From the NCBI RefSeq assembly GCF_036246005.1, contig NZ_CP109171.1:5444001-5508000 (forward strand): a stretch of 64,000 bases of DNA. The letters are read 5' to 3'. This DNA comes from Streptomyces sp. NBC_01723. GTDB lineage: Bacteria; Actinomycetota; Actinomycetes; Streptomycetales; Streptomycetaceae. Positions 34,942 to 44,913 of the stretch are shown here, piece by piece. The position numbers were made by a program, and so were the translations under genes. Position 1 is the stretch's first letter. Each line of letters begins with the position of its first letter. Under the pieces are notes generated by a model. It did no database searches, was not told the origin of the DNA, and saw only the letters and a program-made list of their open reading frames with translations.

Positions 34942-36234
34942 ATGATGCGTACGCGTCCGCTGAAGGTGGCGCTGCTGGGCTGTGGTGTGGTCGGCTCAGA
35001 GGTGGCGCGCATCATGACGACGCACGCCGACGACCTCGCCGCCCGCATCGGGGCGCCGGTGGAGCTCGCGGGCGTGGCCGTACGGCGGCCGGACCGGGTG
35101 CGCGAGGGCATCGACCCCGCCCTCGTCACCACCGACGCCACCGCCCTGGTCAAGCGCGGGGACATCGACGTCGTCGTCGAGGTCATCGGCGGCATCGAGC
35201 CCGCCCGGACCCTCATCACCACCGCCTTCGAGCACGGCGCCTCCGTCGTCTCCGCCAACAAGGCGCTCATCGCCCAGGACGGCGCCTCGCTGCACGCCGC
35301 GGCCGACGAGCACGGCAAGGACCTGTACTACGAGGCCGCCGTCGCCGGTGCCATCCCGCTGATCCGGCCGCTGCGCGAGTCGCTCGCCGGCGACAAGGTC
35401 AACCGGGTGCTCGGCATCGTCAACGGGACCACCAACTTCATCCTCGACGCCATGGACACGACCGGGGCGGGCTACCAGGAGGCGCTCGACGAGGCCACCG
35501 CCCTCGGGTACGCCGAGGCCGACCCGACCGCCGACGTCGAGGGCTTCGACGCCGCCGCCAAGGCCGCCATCCTCGCCGGGATCGCCTTCCACACGCGCGT
35601 GCGCCTCGACGACGTCTACCGCGAGGGCATGACCGAGGTCACCGCCGCCGACTTCGCCTCCGCCAAGGAGATGGGCTGCACCATCAAGCTGCTGGCCATC
35701 TGCGAGCGGGCGGCGGACGGGGGCTCGGTCACCGCGCGCGTGCATCCCGCGATGATCCCGCTCAGCCACCCGCTGGCCAACGTGCGCGAGGCCTACAACG
35801 CCGTCTTCGTGGAGTCCGACGCCGCGGGGCAGCTCATGTTCTACGGGCCCGGCGCCGGCGGTTCGCCGACCGCGTCCGCCGTACTCGGCGATCTCGTCGC
35901 CGTATGCCGCAACCGGCTGGGCGGCGCGACCGGACCCGGCGCGTCCGCGTACGCCGCACTGCCCGTCTCGCCGATGGGCGAGGTCGTCACGCGGTACCAC
36001 ATCAGCCTCGACGTGGCCGACAAACCGGGCGTGCTCGCCCAGGTCGCGACCGTGTTCGCGGAGCACGGTGTCTCCATCGACACCGTGCGGCAGTCCGGCA
36101 AGGACGGCGAGGCATCCCTCGTCGTCGTCACCCACCGTGCGTCCGACGCCGCCCTCGGCGGTACGGTCGAGGCGCTGCGCAAGCTCGACACCGTGCGGGG
36201 TGTCGCCAGCATCATGCGGGTTGAAGGAGAGTAA
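34942..36234 (+). CDS. hom: Homoserine dehydrogenase
   Basis: A 430-residue NAD(P)-dependent homoserine dehydrogenase. The Rossmann motif is VALLGCGVVGSEVARIM and the catalytic region has SANKALIAQ and YEAAVAGAIPLIRPLRESL. The C-terminal ACT domain (LDVADKPGVLAQVATVFAEHG) implies allosteric feedback by threonine. ATG 34942 is behind GAGG; ATG 34945 immediately follows and is equally possible. It forms homoserine from aspartate semialdehyde. The gap to thrC is 6 bp. Confidence 0.95.
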   Translation: MMRTRPLKVALLGCGVVGSEVARIMTTHADDLAARIGAPVELAGVAVRRPDRVREGIDPALVTTDATALVKRGDIDVVVEVIGGIEPARTLITTAFEHGASVVSANKALIAQDGASLHAAADEHGKDLYYEAAVAGAIPLIRPLRESLAGDKVNRVLGIVNGTTNFILDAMDTTGAGYQEALDEATALGYAEADPTADVEGFDAAAKAAILAGIAFHTRVRLDDVYREGMTEVTAADFASAKEMGCTIKLLAICERAADGGSVTARVHPAMIPLSHPLANVREAYNAVFVESDAAGQLMFYGPGAGGSPTASAVLGDLVAVCRNRLGGATGPGASAYAALPVSPMGEVVTRYHISLDVADKPGVLAQVATVFAEHGVSIDTVRQSGKDGEASLVVVTHRASDAALGGTVEALRKLDTVRGVASIMRVEGE

Positions 36235-36240
36235 CCAGCA

Positions 36241-37299
36241 ATGACCCACCAGTGGCGCGGAATCATCGAGGAGTACCGGGACCGGCTGCCCGTCTCCGAC
36301 AGCACGCCCGTCGTGACGCTCCGCGAGGGCGGCACGCCGCTCGTGCCCGCACAGGTGCTCTCCGAGCGCACGGGCTGCGAGGTCCACCTCAAGGTCGAGG
36401 GGGCGAACCCGACGGGGTCCTTCAAGGACCGCGGCATGACCATGGCCATCAGCAAGGCCAAGGAGGAGGGCGCGCAGGCCGTCATCTGCGCCTCCACCGG
36501 CAACACCTCCGCCAGTGCCGCCGCGTACGGCGTGCGCGCGGGCATGGTGTCCGCCGTGCTCGTGCCGCAGGGCAAGATCGCGCTCGGCAAGATGGGCCAG
36601 GCCCTCGTGCACGGCGCGAAGATCCTCCAGGTCGACGGCAACTTCGACGACTGCCTCACGCTGGCCCGCGCGCTCAGCGACAACTACCCGGTGGCGCTGG
36701 TCAATTCGGTCAACCCGGTGCGTATCGAGGGGCAGAAGACGGCCGCCTTCGAGATCGTGGACATGCTCGGCGACGCGCCCGACATCCACGTCCTGCCGGT
36801 CGGCAACGCGGGCAACATCACCGCGTACTGGAAGGGGTACCGCGAGTACGCCGCCGACGGGCTCAGCACGAAGACGCCCCGCATGTGGGGGTTCCAGGCC
36901 TCCGGCAGCGCCCCGATCGTGCGCGGCGAGGTCGTCAAGGACCCGTCGACCATCGCCACCGCCATCCGGATCGGCAACCCGGCCTCGTGGGACCTCGCGC
37001 TCGCCGCGCGGGACGAGTCCGGCGGCGCCATCGACGAGGTGACGGACCGTGAGATCCTGCGCGCCTACCGGCTGTTGGCCTCCCAGGAGGGCGTCTTCGT
37101 GGAGCCCGCGTCCGCCGCGTCGGTGGCCGGTCTGCTGAAGGCCGCCGAGCTGGGCAGGGTCGACCCGGGCCAGCGCATCGTCTGCACCGTCACCGGCAAC
37201 GGTCTCAAGGACCCGGACTGGGCCGTCGCCGGCGCCCCGCAGCCGGTCACCGTCCCGGTCGACGCGGCGACGGCGGCCGAGCGGCTCGGCCTGGTCTGA
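36241..37299 (+). CDS. thrC: Threonine synthase
   Basis: A 352-residue PLP-dependent enzyme forming threonine from phosphohomoserine. The PLP Lys is in [14 protein letters not shown], and the phosphate-binding loop is in [15 protein letters not shown]. Further parts are [14 protein letters not shown] and [17 protein letters not shown]. It starts 6 bp after hom, so the two are cotranscribed. Confidence 0.97.
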   Translation: MTHQWRGIIEEYRDRLPVSDSTPVVTLREGGTPLVPAQVLSERTGCEVHLKVEGANPTGSFKDRGMTMAISKAKEEGAQAVICASTGNTSASAAAYGVRAGMVSAVLVPQGKIALGKMGQALVHGAKILQVDGNFDDCLTLARALSDNYPVALVNSVNPVRIEGQKTAAFEIVDMLGDAPDIHVLPVGNAGNITAYWKGYREYAADGLSTKTPRMWGFQASGSAPIVRGEVVKDPSTIATAIRIGNPASWDLALAARDESGGAIDEVTDREILRAYRLLASQEGVFVEPASAASVAGLLKAAELGRVDPGQRIVCTVTGNGLKDPDWAVAGAPQPVTVPVDAATAAERLGLV

Positions 37300-37425
37300 G
37301 CCGGCGACGCCACTCCCACCGGCGTACGAGGGCGTAAGCGACGTCCGGCCGGGAAAGTCACTTATGGGGGGTGCACAGGGGGCTTGCGACACGCATCGTG
37401 CGCCTCCTGTGCGCCCTATGTCGCC

Positions 37426-37516
37426 ACGGAACCTTCCTTCGATAGGCTGTACCCGAACCCGCCTGCCGCATATGCCGCCCAGCCGCGCCGGCAGTGGCGG
37501 CCACCGAAGGTTCCGT
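37426..37516. promoter_or_regulatory. 11-bp inverted repeat upstream of thrB
   Basis: ACGGAACCTTC (37426-37436) and GAAGGTTCCGT (37506-37516) are exact reverse complements 69 bp apart, in the 283-bp thrC-thrB gap. A TAGGCT near 37442 could be a -10. A regulator-binding site pair with looping is possible; this is inference. Confidence 0.45.
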
Positions 37517-37582
37517 ACGTCATCGGATGCCGGATCGAACGTCATTCGACAACCCACGCAGCTCAAGGAGAGTCATCGAGAG

Positions 37583-38512
37583 ATGGCCGGTCCAGCGTTC
37601 CGCGCCGCCGCCGTCAGGGTGCGCGTCCCCGCAACCAGCGCCAACCTCGGCCCGGGCTTCGACGCCCTCGGTCTCGCGCTGGGGTTGTACGACGACGTGG
37701 TCGTCCGGGTGGCCGACTCCGGGCTGCACATCGACATCGCCGGTGAGGGCAGCGAGACGCTGCCGCGCGACGAGAAGCACCTCCTCATCCGCTCCCTGCG
37801 CACCGCCTTCGACCTCCTGGGCGGACAGCCCCGCGGCCTGGAGATCGTCTGCGCCAACCGCATCCCGCACGGCCGTGGCCTCGGCTCCTCCTCCGCCGCC
37901 ATCTGCGCCGGCATCGTCGCCGCGCGCGCGGTGACCATAGGCGGCGAGGCCCGCCTCGACGACGCCGCGCTGCTCGACCTCGCCACCGAGATCGAGGGGC
38001 ACCCCGACAACGTGGCGGCCTGTCTGCTGGGCGGCTTCACCCTGTCCTGGATGGAGTCCGGCGCGGCCCGCGCGATCAGGATGGACCCCGCCGATTCCAT
38101 CGTTCCGGTGGTTTTCGTGCCCGGAAAGCCGGTACTGACGGAGACCGCGCGCGGACTGCTCCCGCGCCATGTCCCGCACGTCGACGCCGCCACCAACGCC
38201 GGCCGCGCCGCGCTGCTCGTCGAGGCCCTGACCAGGCGCCCCGAGCTGCTGCTTCCGGCCACCGAGGACCGCCTCCACCAGGAGTACCGCGCACCGGCCA
38301 TGCCGGAGAGCGCGGCGCTGGTGGAACGGCTGCGCGGCGACGGCATCCCCGCGGTGATCTCGGGTGCCGGACCCACCGTGATGGCCCTCGCCGGCGCCGA
38401 CACGGCCGACAAGGTCGAGGCGTTGGCCGGGACGGACTGGGCGGCCAACCGGCTGAGCCTGGACCAGCAGGGCGCGAGCGTGCTGCCTCTGGCAACCCCC
38501 AGTGACATCTAG
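37583..38512 (+). CDS. thrB: Homoserine kinase
   Basis: A 309-residue GHMP kinase phosphorylating homoserine. The N terminus has VRVPATSANLGPGFDALGLALGL, the ATP-binding loop is IPHGRGLGSSSAAICAG, and the third motif is AVISGAGPTVMALA. ATG 37583 was chosen; the ORF extends upstream through the thrC-thrB spacer but without homology-like sequence. With hom and thrC it completes threonine synthesis. Confidence 0.95.
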   Translation: MAGPAFRAAAVRVRVPATSANLGPGFDALGLALGLYDDVVVRVADSGLHIDIAGEGSETLPRDEKHLLIRSLRTAFDLLGGQPRGLEIVCANRIPHGRGLGSSSAAICAGIVAARAVTIGGEARLDDAALLDLATEIEGHPDNVAACLLGGFTLSWMESGAARAIRMDPADSIVPVVFVPGKPVLTETARGLLPRHVPHVDAATNAGRAALLVEALTRRPELLLPATEDRLHQEYRAPAMPESAALVERLRGDGIPAVISGAGPTVMALAGADTADKVEALAGTDWAANRLSLDQQGASVLPLATPSDI

Positions 38513-38923
38513 ACGCGGACGGTTGCCGGATTTCGAGAGGGGGAATGTTTGTTGGATCCGGTAGTGTTAACCTCAAGTCTGCACCCGACCCCACCATGGC
38601 GAGGTGCCTCGTGTCCCCGTCCGGGACAGACATCCTTCCGGGAGCCCCCCAAGTCGCACTGTGTGGTGGATGTCGTACGTGAACAGTACGACCGACACGG
38701 ACACTGAGCGACCCGCCGGGCACGCTTCGGAACCGGTGCGACCACGCCGCGTGTCACAGACTTTGGGTGCCACGGCCAGGGGGCGCGCCATCACCAGATA
38801 TCTCTTCCGCCGTTCAGGCGGACCACCGCCCCGGCACGGTTCGCACAGCAAGAACCGAAGCCGGACAGCACAACCGGTCGCCGAGCCAGACAGGCCGACG
38901 TCCGCTCCAGGGAAGGACCCTTC
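38513..38923 (+). promoter_or_regulatory. Long 5' leader and promoter region of rho
   Basis: 411 bases without a supported gene. GGAAT (38542-38546) and GTT (38566-38568) are 19 bp apart, close to the sigma-R pattern (GGAAT-N18-GTT). TAGTGT overlaps the GTT and could instead be an ordinary -10. An in-frame ORF from 38604 (or ATG about 38671) runs to a TGA overlapping the rho GTG, giving a GTGA junction. The leader is long enough to hold autoregulation of rho, as Rho leaders often do. Confidence 0.5.
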
Positions 38924-40978
38924 GTGAGCGACACCACCGATCTGATGGGCGCACGTGTCGAGGAGACCGCTGCCGCGCCCGCCACGGACGCCTCCGCGCC
39001 TGCCACCGGTGCCGGCTCCCGGCGGCGCCGCGGTACCGGCCTCGAGGGCATGGTGCTGGCCGAGCTGCAACAGGTCGCGTCCGGCCTCGGCATCAGGGGC
39101 ACCGCGCGTATGCGCAAGAGCCAGCTGATCGAGGTCATCAAGGAGGCGCAGGCCGCCGGGGGAGCCCCCGCCAAGGCCGCGCCCGCCGCGGACGCCGCCG
39201 GCGAGACCAAGCCGAAGCGCCGCAGCACCTCCCGGACCCGTACGGGCGACGAGGCCCCCGCCGAGAAGGCGGAGAAGGCCGGCAAGGCCGAGAAGAAGGC
39301 GGACAAGGCGACCGCCGACCAGGCCGCCGCCCAGCAGCAGATCGACATCCCCGGTCAGCCGTCCAAGGTCTCGCCCGCCGCCGACCAGTCCGGTGCCGCC
39401 GGTGACGACGCCCCCTCCGAGCGCCGTCGTCGCCGCGCCACCGCCGACGCGGGCAGCCCGTCGGCCGAGACGGTCGCCGTCGAGACCCGCGAGCCGAAGG
39501 GCGACTCGGCCCAGCAGTCGCAGGGCCAGCAGCAGGGCCAGGGCGACGGCCGCTCCGACAACGAGGGCGAGGGCCGCCGCCGCGACCGCCGTGACCGTGG
39601 CGACCGCGGTGACCGTGGCGACCGCGGTGACCGCGGGCGCGACCGCCGCAACAAGGGCGACGACCAGCAGGGCCAGGGCGGTGGCCAGCAGCGCCAGCAG
39701 GGTGGCGGCCGCCAGGACCGCCAGCAGCAGGACGACGACGATTTCGAGGGCGGCCGCCGGGGCCGTCGCGGACGCTACCGCGACCGCCGGGGCCGTCGCG
39801 GACGCGACGAGATCCAGGAGCCGCAGATCAACGAGGACGACGTCCTCATCCCGGTCGCCGGCATCCTCGACATCCTCGACAACTACGCGTTCATCCGGAC
39901 CTCCGGCTACCTGCCCGGACCCAACGACGTGTACGTCTCCCTCGCCCAGGTCCGCAAGAACGGCCTGCGCAAGGGCGACCACCTCACCGGTGCCGTGCGC
40001 CAGCCCAAGGAGGGCGAGCGCCGCGAGAAGTTCAACGCGCTGGTTCGCCTGGACTCGGTCAACGGCATGGCGCCCGAACACGGCCGCGGACGGCCGGAGT
40101 TCAACAAGCTGACGCCGCTGTACCCGCAGGACCGCCTCCGCCTGGAGACGGACCCCGGTGTTCTCACCACCCGCATCATCGACCTCGTCGCGCCCATCGG
40201 TAAGGGGCAGCGCGGTCTGATCGTGGCCCCGCCGAAGACCGGCAAGACCATGATCATGCAGGCGATCGCCAACGCGATCACGCACAACAACCCCGAGTGC
40301 CACCTGATGGTCGTCCTCGTCGACGAGCGTCCGGAAGAGGTCACCGACATGCAGCGGTCGGTGAAGGGCGAGGTCATCTCCTCGACCTTCGACCGCCCGG
40401 CCGAGGACCACACCACGGTCGCCGAGCTGGCCATCGAGCGCGCAAAGCGCCTGGTGGAGCTGGGTCACGACGTGGTCGTGCTGCTCGACTCGATCACCCG
40501 CCTGGGCCGTGCGTACAACCTCGCCGCCCCGGCCTCCGGCCGCATCCTGTCCGGTGGTGTCGACTCGACCGCCCTGTACCCGCCGAAGCGCTTCTTCGGT
40601 GCGGCCCGCAACATCGAGGACGGCGGCTCGCTGACCATCCTCGCCACCGCGCTGGTGGACACCGGGTCCCGCATGGACGAGGTCATCTTCGAGGAGTTCA
40701 AGGGCACCGGCAACGCCGAGCTGAAGCTCGACCGGAAGCTCGCCGACAAGCGCATCTTCCCCGCGGTGGACGTCGACGCGTCCGGCACCCGCAAGGAGGA
40801 GATCCTGCTCGGCAACGAGGAGCTGGCCGTCACCTGGAAGCTCCGCCGGGTGCTGCACGCCCTCGACCAGCAGCAGGCGATCGAGCTGCTCCTCGACAAG
40901 ATGAAGCAGACCAAGTCGAACGGCGAGTTCCTGATGCAGATCCAGAAGACGACCCCCACTCCGGGCAACGGCGACTAG
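38924..40978 (+). CDS. rho: Transcription termination factor Rho, actinobacterial long form
   Basis: A 684-residue Rho, much longer than the roughly 420-residue E. coli form. Rho_N ([20 protein letters not shown]) is at about residues 40-80. An intrinsically disordered Arg/Asp/Gln/Gly-rich insert follows at about residues 85-300, with [10 protein letters not shown] repeats as in Micrococcus Rho. Then come the cold-shock RNA-binding fold ([17 protein letters not shown]) and the RecA-like ATPase core with [13 protein letters not shown] (Walker A), [15 protein letters not shown] and [19 protein letters not shown]. The start is GTG 38924. The insert binds RNA and helps termination in GC-rich transcripts in known relatives. 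Confidence 0.97.
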   Translation: MSDTTDLMGARVEETAAAPATDASAPATGAGSRRRRGTGLEGMVLAELQQVASGLGIRGTARMRKSQLIEVIKEAQAAGGAPAKAAPAADAAGETKPKRRSTSRTRTGDEAPAEKAEKAGKAEKKADKATADQAAAQQQIDIPGQPSKVSPAADQSGAAGDDAPSERRRRRATADAGSPSAETVAVETREPKGDSAQQSQGQQQGQGDGRSDNEGEGRRRDRRDRGDRGDRGDRGDRGRDRRNKGDDQQGQGGGQQRQQGGGRQDRQQQDDDDFEGGRRGRRGRYRDRRGRRGRDEIQEPQINEDDVLIPVAGILDILDNYAFIRTSGYLPGPNDVYVSLAQVRKNGLRKGDHLTGAVRQPKEGERREKFNALVRLDSVNGMAPEHGRGRPEFNKLTPLYPQDRLRLETDPGVLTTRIIDLVAPIGKGQRGLIVAPPKTGKTMIMQAIANAITHNNPECHLMVVLVDERPEEVTDMQRSVKGEVISSTFDRPAEDHTTVAELAIERAKRLVELGHDVVVLLDSITRLGRAYNLAAPASGRILSGGVDSTALYPPKRFFGAARNIEDGGSLTILATALVDTGSRMDEVIFEEFKGTGNAELKLDRKLADKRIFPAVDVDASGTRKEEILLGNEELAVTWKLRRVLHALDQQQAIELLLDKMKQTKSNGEFLMQIQKTTPTPGNGD

Positions 40979-41006
40979 TCACCGCCGGCCGTCTTCGACA
41001 CCGGGA

Positions 41007-41040
41007 GTCCCGCTCCGTCACTTGGGTGATGGAGCGGGAC
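41007..41040 (+). terminator. Rho-gene terminator hairpin
   Basis: GTCCCGCTCCGTCAC (41007-41021), loop TTGG and GTGATGGAGCGGGAC (41026-41040) pair over 15 bp with one G-U. It begins about 28 nt after the rho stop. No U-run follows, as is common in this genus. Confidence 0.8.
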
Positions 41041-41182
41041 TTCCGCCTTGTAGGATCAGCGCACTGCAGTGGGGGGGAACGTATTTTCGGATACGCCCAC
41101 GGGGCGATCTGTGCTGCCTTCACGGGCCCGCGCCCGTCGGGATCTTCTCTCCTGCCTGCGTACACAGCGACAGGAGACCTGA

Positions 41183-42958
41183 GTGACCTCAACCCCTCGA
41201 AGACGCCGCCTGGCTCTTCCCGCGGCCGCCGCCGCACTCGCCCTGTCGGGAGCGGTCCTCTCGACCGTTCCCGCGCAGGCCGCCGACGCCACGCCGGTGC
41301 CGCCGCAGCCCGCCCTCACCGAGCGGCCCACCGCCTCGGACGCCGAGCTGGTGCGGCGGATCCAGGGCTCCGGGGCCGCCCTCAAGGACGACACCGCCGC
41401 CGCGCCCGGGGCCACCCCGGAGACCGGGGCCCCGTCCGGCCGCGTCGATCCGAAGATCATCGGCGGTAAGGACGCGACCATCACCGAGGCGCCGTGGATG
41501 GTGCAGCTGCACTACTACGACGACAAGGGCACCTCCAGCACCGCCGACGACGAGGGCTACTTCTGCGGCGGCACCCTGGTGGCCCCCGCGAAGGTCCTGA
41601 CCGCGGCGCACTGCGTCTACGGCCTGGACTGGACGGCGAACGGAGCCGTCCTCGGCGGCACGGCCCAGCTGCCGGACGGCAGCGACCTGCACGGCGGCCG
41701 GGTGGCCGGCGTGTGGCGCCAATGGGTCAACCCGACCTACCGGCCGAGCACCACCTCGGGCGGAGACCTCGCGGTCCTCACGCTGAACGAGGCGCTGCCG
41801 TTCAAGACGCTCCAGCCCACGTCGAGCGGCGACAACGCCTCGTACGCGAACGGCACCCCGGCGACCGTCTACGGCTGGGGGCGCACCGACTCCGCCAGCC
41901 AGGACATCTCGCCGACGCTGAAGAAGGCGACCGTGCCGATGCGCACGGACGCCACCTGCGACGCGTACTGGGGCGCCGACTTCGTGCCCGGCCAGATGGC
42001 CTGCGCCGGGAACCCGGCCAGCGGCCAGAACGCCGGCACGGTCTCCCCGTGCAACGGCGACTCCGGCGGCCCGCTCGTGGTCAACGGCCGGATCGCCGGC
42101 GTCGTGTCCTGGGGCGTCAAGGACTGTGTCGCCTCCGGCGCCTACGGCGTCTACGCCAAGACCCGCTCCTACGTCGCGGAGATCAACGCCCGCGTCGACG
42201 ACAGCGACCTCGACTTCGACGGACTCGCGGACCTCTTCGCCCGCACACCGGGCGGCACGGCCTACGAGTACTACTCGCGCGGCGACCAGTGGCCGTACCT
42301 GGCCGACCGGATCGAACTCGGGGACTGGGGCGGGGTGAACCTGGTGCGCCAGGCCGACCTGAACCGCGACTCCTTCCAGGACTACCTGTACCGCACCTCG
42401 GACGGCGTGCTGTACGACTTCGCGTTCAACGGCGACGACCGCTACGAGTCGATCCGCGTCGGCGGCGGCTGGAACACGATGGCGGACATCCGCGTCCCCG
42501 GCGACCTCTCCGGCGACGCCCTGCCCGACCTGGTCGCGAAGGACAAGGCCGGAGTCCTGTGGCTGTACCCGGGCAAGGGCAACGGCCTCTTCGGCACCCG
42601 GGCCCGCATCGGCGGAGGCTGGACCTCGTACACGATCACCGGCAAGGGCGACTACAACCGCGACGGCAGGTCCGACCTGCTCGCGCGGGACGGTTCCGGC
42701 GTCCTGTGGATGTACCCGGGCACCGGCAAGGCCGCGACGGCCCTCGGCACCCGCGTCCGGGTCGGCGGCGGCTGGTCGGCGTACAACGCCTTCGCCACCG
42801 CCGGTGACGTCACCGGCGACGGCAGGCCCGACCTGCTGGCCCGGGACACCTCCGGGGTGCTGTGGCTGTACAAGGGCACCGGCTCAACCGGCTCGGCGAC
42901 CTTCAAGGCCCGCGTCAAGGTCGGCGGCGGCTGGGGAGCGTTCAACCTCCTCGGCTGA
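41183..42958 (+). CDS. Secreted trypsin-like protease with FG-GAP/VCBS propeller repeats
   Basis: A 591-residue secreted protein with a signal peptide (residues about 1-33, AQAADA), then a propeptide. The trypsin domain has its mature N terminus IIGG at residues 92-95. The triad is His143 (LTAAHC), Asp195 (GGDLAVLTL) and Ser294 (CNGDSGGPLV). From about residue 330 on are FG-GAP-like beta-propeller repeats with DLDFDGLADLF, DLNRDSFQDYL, DYNRDGRSDLL and DVTGDGRPDLL calcium-type loops. It probably works extracellularly in protein breakdown; the propeller may bind substrate. GTG 41183 is behind GGAG. Confidence 0.93.
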   Translation: MTSTPRRRRLALPAAAAALALSGAVLSTVPAQAADATPVPPQPALTERPTASDAELVRRIQGSGAALKDDTAAAPGATPETGAPSGRVDPKIIGGKDATITEAPWMVQLHYYDDKGTSSTADDEGYFCGGTLVAPAKVLTAAHCVYGLDWTANGAVLGGTAQLPDGSDLHGGRVAGVWRQWVNPTYRPSTTSGGDLAVLTLNEALPFKTLQPTSSGDNASYANGTPATVYGWGRTDSASQDISPTLKKATVPMRTDATCDAYWGADFVPGQMACAGNPASGQNAGTVSPCNGDSGGPLVVNGRIAGVVSWGVKDCVASGAYGVYAKTRSYVAEINARVDDSDLDFDGLADLFARTPGGTAYEYYSRGDQWPYLADRIELGDWGGVNLVRQADLNRDSFQDYLYRTSDGVLYDFAFNGDDRYESIRVGGGWNTMADIRVPGDLSGDALPDLVAKDKAGVLWLYPGKGNGLFGTRARIGGGWTSYTITGKGDYNRDGRSDLLARDGSGVLWMYPGTGKAATALGTRVRVGGGWSAYNAFATAGDVTGDGRPDLLARDTSGVLWLYKGTGSTGSATFKARVKVGGGWGAFNLLG

Positions 42959-42983
42959 CCACGCGGCCTTCCGCGCCCGTCAG

Positions 42984-43011
42984 GGGGCCGTCTCCGTACG
43001 GAGGCGGCCCC
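42984..43011 (+). terminator. Terminator hairpin after the protease gene
   Basis: GGGGCCG (42984-42990) and CGGCCCC (43005-43011) enclose CTCCG/CGGAG, giving a nearly continuous stem. It lies 25 bp after the stop. The remaining 287 bp before the LCP gene hold no supported gene. A promoter for the LCP gene must lie there but was not identified. Confidence 0.75.
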
Positions 43012-43298
43012 TTCGCGCTGCGACCTTCGCCACAGGACGGGAGCCCGGGGCCGTCCCGGGGTACTCGGGCGGGCGTCCCCGGATTCCCAGGTCAACGGTG
43101 CGCTCTCCACCGGCGTGAACACGTTGCGTGACTATTTGCCCACCAGATCACCACAGAACGTTGTGCAACCCTGTCCCGAGTTCCGCCGTCTCAGCTACGG
43201 GGGGACGATGGTGAGGTACCGGTGGAAAACCACCGGAGCCGACCGACCCCGACCCTGAGCGCAGGGGGTAGACCGACCGGACGAACACTGAGGAGCCC

Positions 43299-44444
43299 AT
43301 GTCAGCCGAGAGCACGCCGGACCCCGCGATACCCGGCCCCGGAGAGTCCCGCGGCACCGCACCGGGCCGCCGGGGCAAGGGCCGCCGCCGCAAGCCCCGG
43401 GCCAGACGGCGCAAGGCCCTGCTCGTCGCCGCCTGGAGCGCCGCGGGCATCGTGGTCCTCGGCGGCACGGGCGCCGGAGTCCTGTACTTCAAGCTGAACG
43501 GCAACCTCACGAGCGTCGACATCGACCAGGCACTCGGCGCCGACCGGCCCGACAAGGCCGACAACGGCTCCGAGAACATCCTGGTGCTCGGCTCGGACAC
43601 CCGCGCCGGCGGCAACGACAAGCTCGGCGGCGGCACCGACGACGGCACCGCCCGCTCGGACACGGCGATGATCGTGCACGTCCACAAGGGCCACAAGAAG
43701 GCCAGCGTGGTCTCCATCCCGCGGGACACCCTCATCGACCGCCCCGCGTGTGGTGGCACCAACGGCGACGAGCAGCCCGCCGCCAAGGACGTGATGTTCA
43801 ATTCCGCCTACTCCACCGGTGGCGCCGCCTGCGCCGTGAAGACCGTCGAGTCGATCAGCGGCCTGCGCATGGACCACTACCTGGAGGTCGACTTCAGCGG
43901 CTTCCAGAACCTCATCGACGACCTCGGCGGCGTCAAGGTCACCACCACCGAGAGCATCAAGGACCCCGACAGCCACCTGAACCTCACCGCCGGGACCCAC
44001 ACCCTCGACGGCGAGCAGGCGCTCGGCCTGGTCCGCACCCGGCACGGCGTGGGCGACGGCTCCGACCTCGGCCGCATCCAGCTCCAGCAGGCCTTCGTCA
44101 AGGCCCTGGTCGATCAGGTCAAGAACGTCGGCGTGCTCGGCAACCCGAAGAAGCTGTACGACCTCGCCGACACCGCCACCAAGACCGTGACCACCGACTC
44201 CGAGCTGGGCTCGGTGAACTCCCTGATGTCCTTCGCGAGCGGCCTCAAGGGCATCAGCCCGGAGGGCATGAACATGGTCACCATGCCGGTGGTCTACGAC
44301 CCCGCGGACGCCAACCGGGTCCTGATGGAGAAGGACAAGGCCCAGCAGGTGTGGACGGCCCTGAAGAACGACCGGCCGATCCCCGCGAGCGCCACCGAGG
44401 GCACCGCCGCCGGTGGGGCCAAGGGCGTCGTGAGCGCCTCCTGA
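43299..44444 (+). CDS. LytR-CpsA-Psr (LCP) family cell-wall ligase
   Basis: A 381-residue LCP protein. A basic cytoplasmic N terminus ([16 protein letters not shown]) precedes one transmembrane segment ([21 protein letters not shown]). The LCP domain contains [55 protein letters not shown] and [23 protein letters not shown] (catalytic Arg region). Such enzymes attach teichoic acids or other glycopolymers to peptidoglycan. ATG 43299 follows GGAG. The next gene is rpmE. Confidence 0.93.
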   Translation: MSAESTPDPAIPGPGESRGTAPGRRGKGRRRKPRARRRKALLVAAWSAAGIVVLGGTGAGVLYFKLNGNLTSVDIDQALGADRPDKADNGSENILVLGSDTRAGGNDKLGGGTDDGTARSDTAMIVHVHKGHKKASVVSIPRDTLIDRPACGGTNGDEQPAAKDVMFNSAYSTGGAACAVKTVESISGLRMDHYLEVDFSGFQNLIDDLGGVKVTTTESIKDPDSHLNLTAGTHTLDGEQALGLVRTRHGVGDGSDLGRIQLQQAFVKALVDQVKNVGVLGNPKKLYDLADTATKTVTTDSELGSVNSLMSFASGLKGISPEGMNMVTMPVVYDPADANRVLMEKDKAQQVWTALKNDRPIPASATEGTAAGGAKGVVSAS

Positions 44445-44451
44445 ACGCCTC

Positions 44452-44477
44452 GGAATAGATGACGGCCGCCCCCGGTT
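44452..44477 (+). promoter_or_regulatory. Sigma-R-type promoter of rpmE
   Basis: GGAAT (44452-44456) and GTT (44475-44477) are separated by exactly 18 bp, matching the sigma-R (disulfide stress) consensus. In S. coelicolor rpmE is a known sigma-R target, which supports this reading. It lies about 100 bp upstream of the rpmE start. Confidence 0.8.
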
Positions 44478-44580
44478 TTGGGGAGTGACCCCAGTCCTGG
44501 CAGACTGGTACGTCGGCCCCGGTTCACGCCCCCGCATCCCGCGGCGGCGACCCGGCGCCCTCCCGAACCTAGGAGACACC

Positions 44581-44805
44581 TTGAAGCGCGACATCCACCC
44601 CGAGTACGTCGAGACGCAGGTCAGCTGCACCTGCGGCGCGTCGTTCACCACCCGCAGCACCATCGAGTCCGGCACCGTCCGCGCCGAGGTCTGCTCCGAG
44701 TGCCACCCGTTCTACACGGGTAAGCAGAAGATCCTCGACACCGGTGGCCGCGTGGCCCGCTTCGAGGCCCGCTTCGGCAAGGCTTCCGCCGGCTCCAAGA
44801 AGTAG
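44581..44805 (+). CDS. rpmE: Ribosomal protein L31 (zinc-binding form)
   Basis: A 74-residue L31 of the C+ type. [20 protein letters not shown] and [15 protein letters not shown] give the four Cys zinc ligands. The start codon is TTG 44581, chosen because AGGAG lies six nt upstream and no ATG or GTG gives the family N terminus. Zinc release under thiol oxidation or zinc limitation affects this protein in Streptomyces, which fits its sigma-R promoter. Confidence 0.95.
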   Translation: MKRDIHPEYVETQVSCTCGASFTTRSTIESGTVRAEVCSECHPFYTGKQKILDTGGRVARFEARFGKASAGSKK

Positions 44806-44913
44806 CGAGCCCCCAACCGCCGGTCCACGGCCGCATCCCCCGCCCGGGGGAGCGCCGGGACCGGCGTTTTTGGTCGCCCGCCTTCCCCTTCCCCCGCAGT
44901 GCAGGAGCCCAAG

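Noticed and set aside
34996..37566. 856-codon minus-strand frame across hom and thrC
   Set aside because: Repeated Val/Gly/Asp-rich antisense pattern without domain; hom and thrC are certain on the plus strand.
39590..39650. Short tandem repeat in rho as a possible CRISPR or satellite
   Set aside because: It encodes RGDRGDR in the normal disordered region of actinobacterial Rho; units are too short and contiguous for CRISPR.
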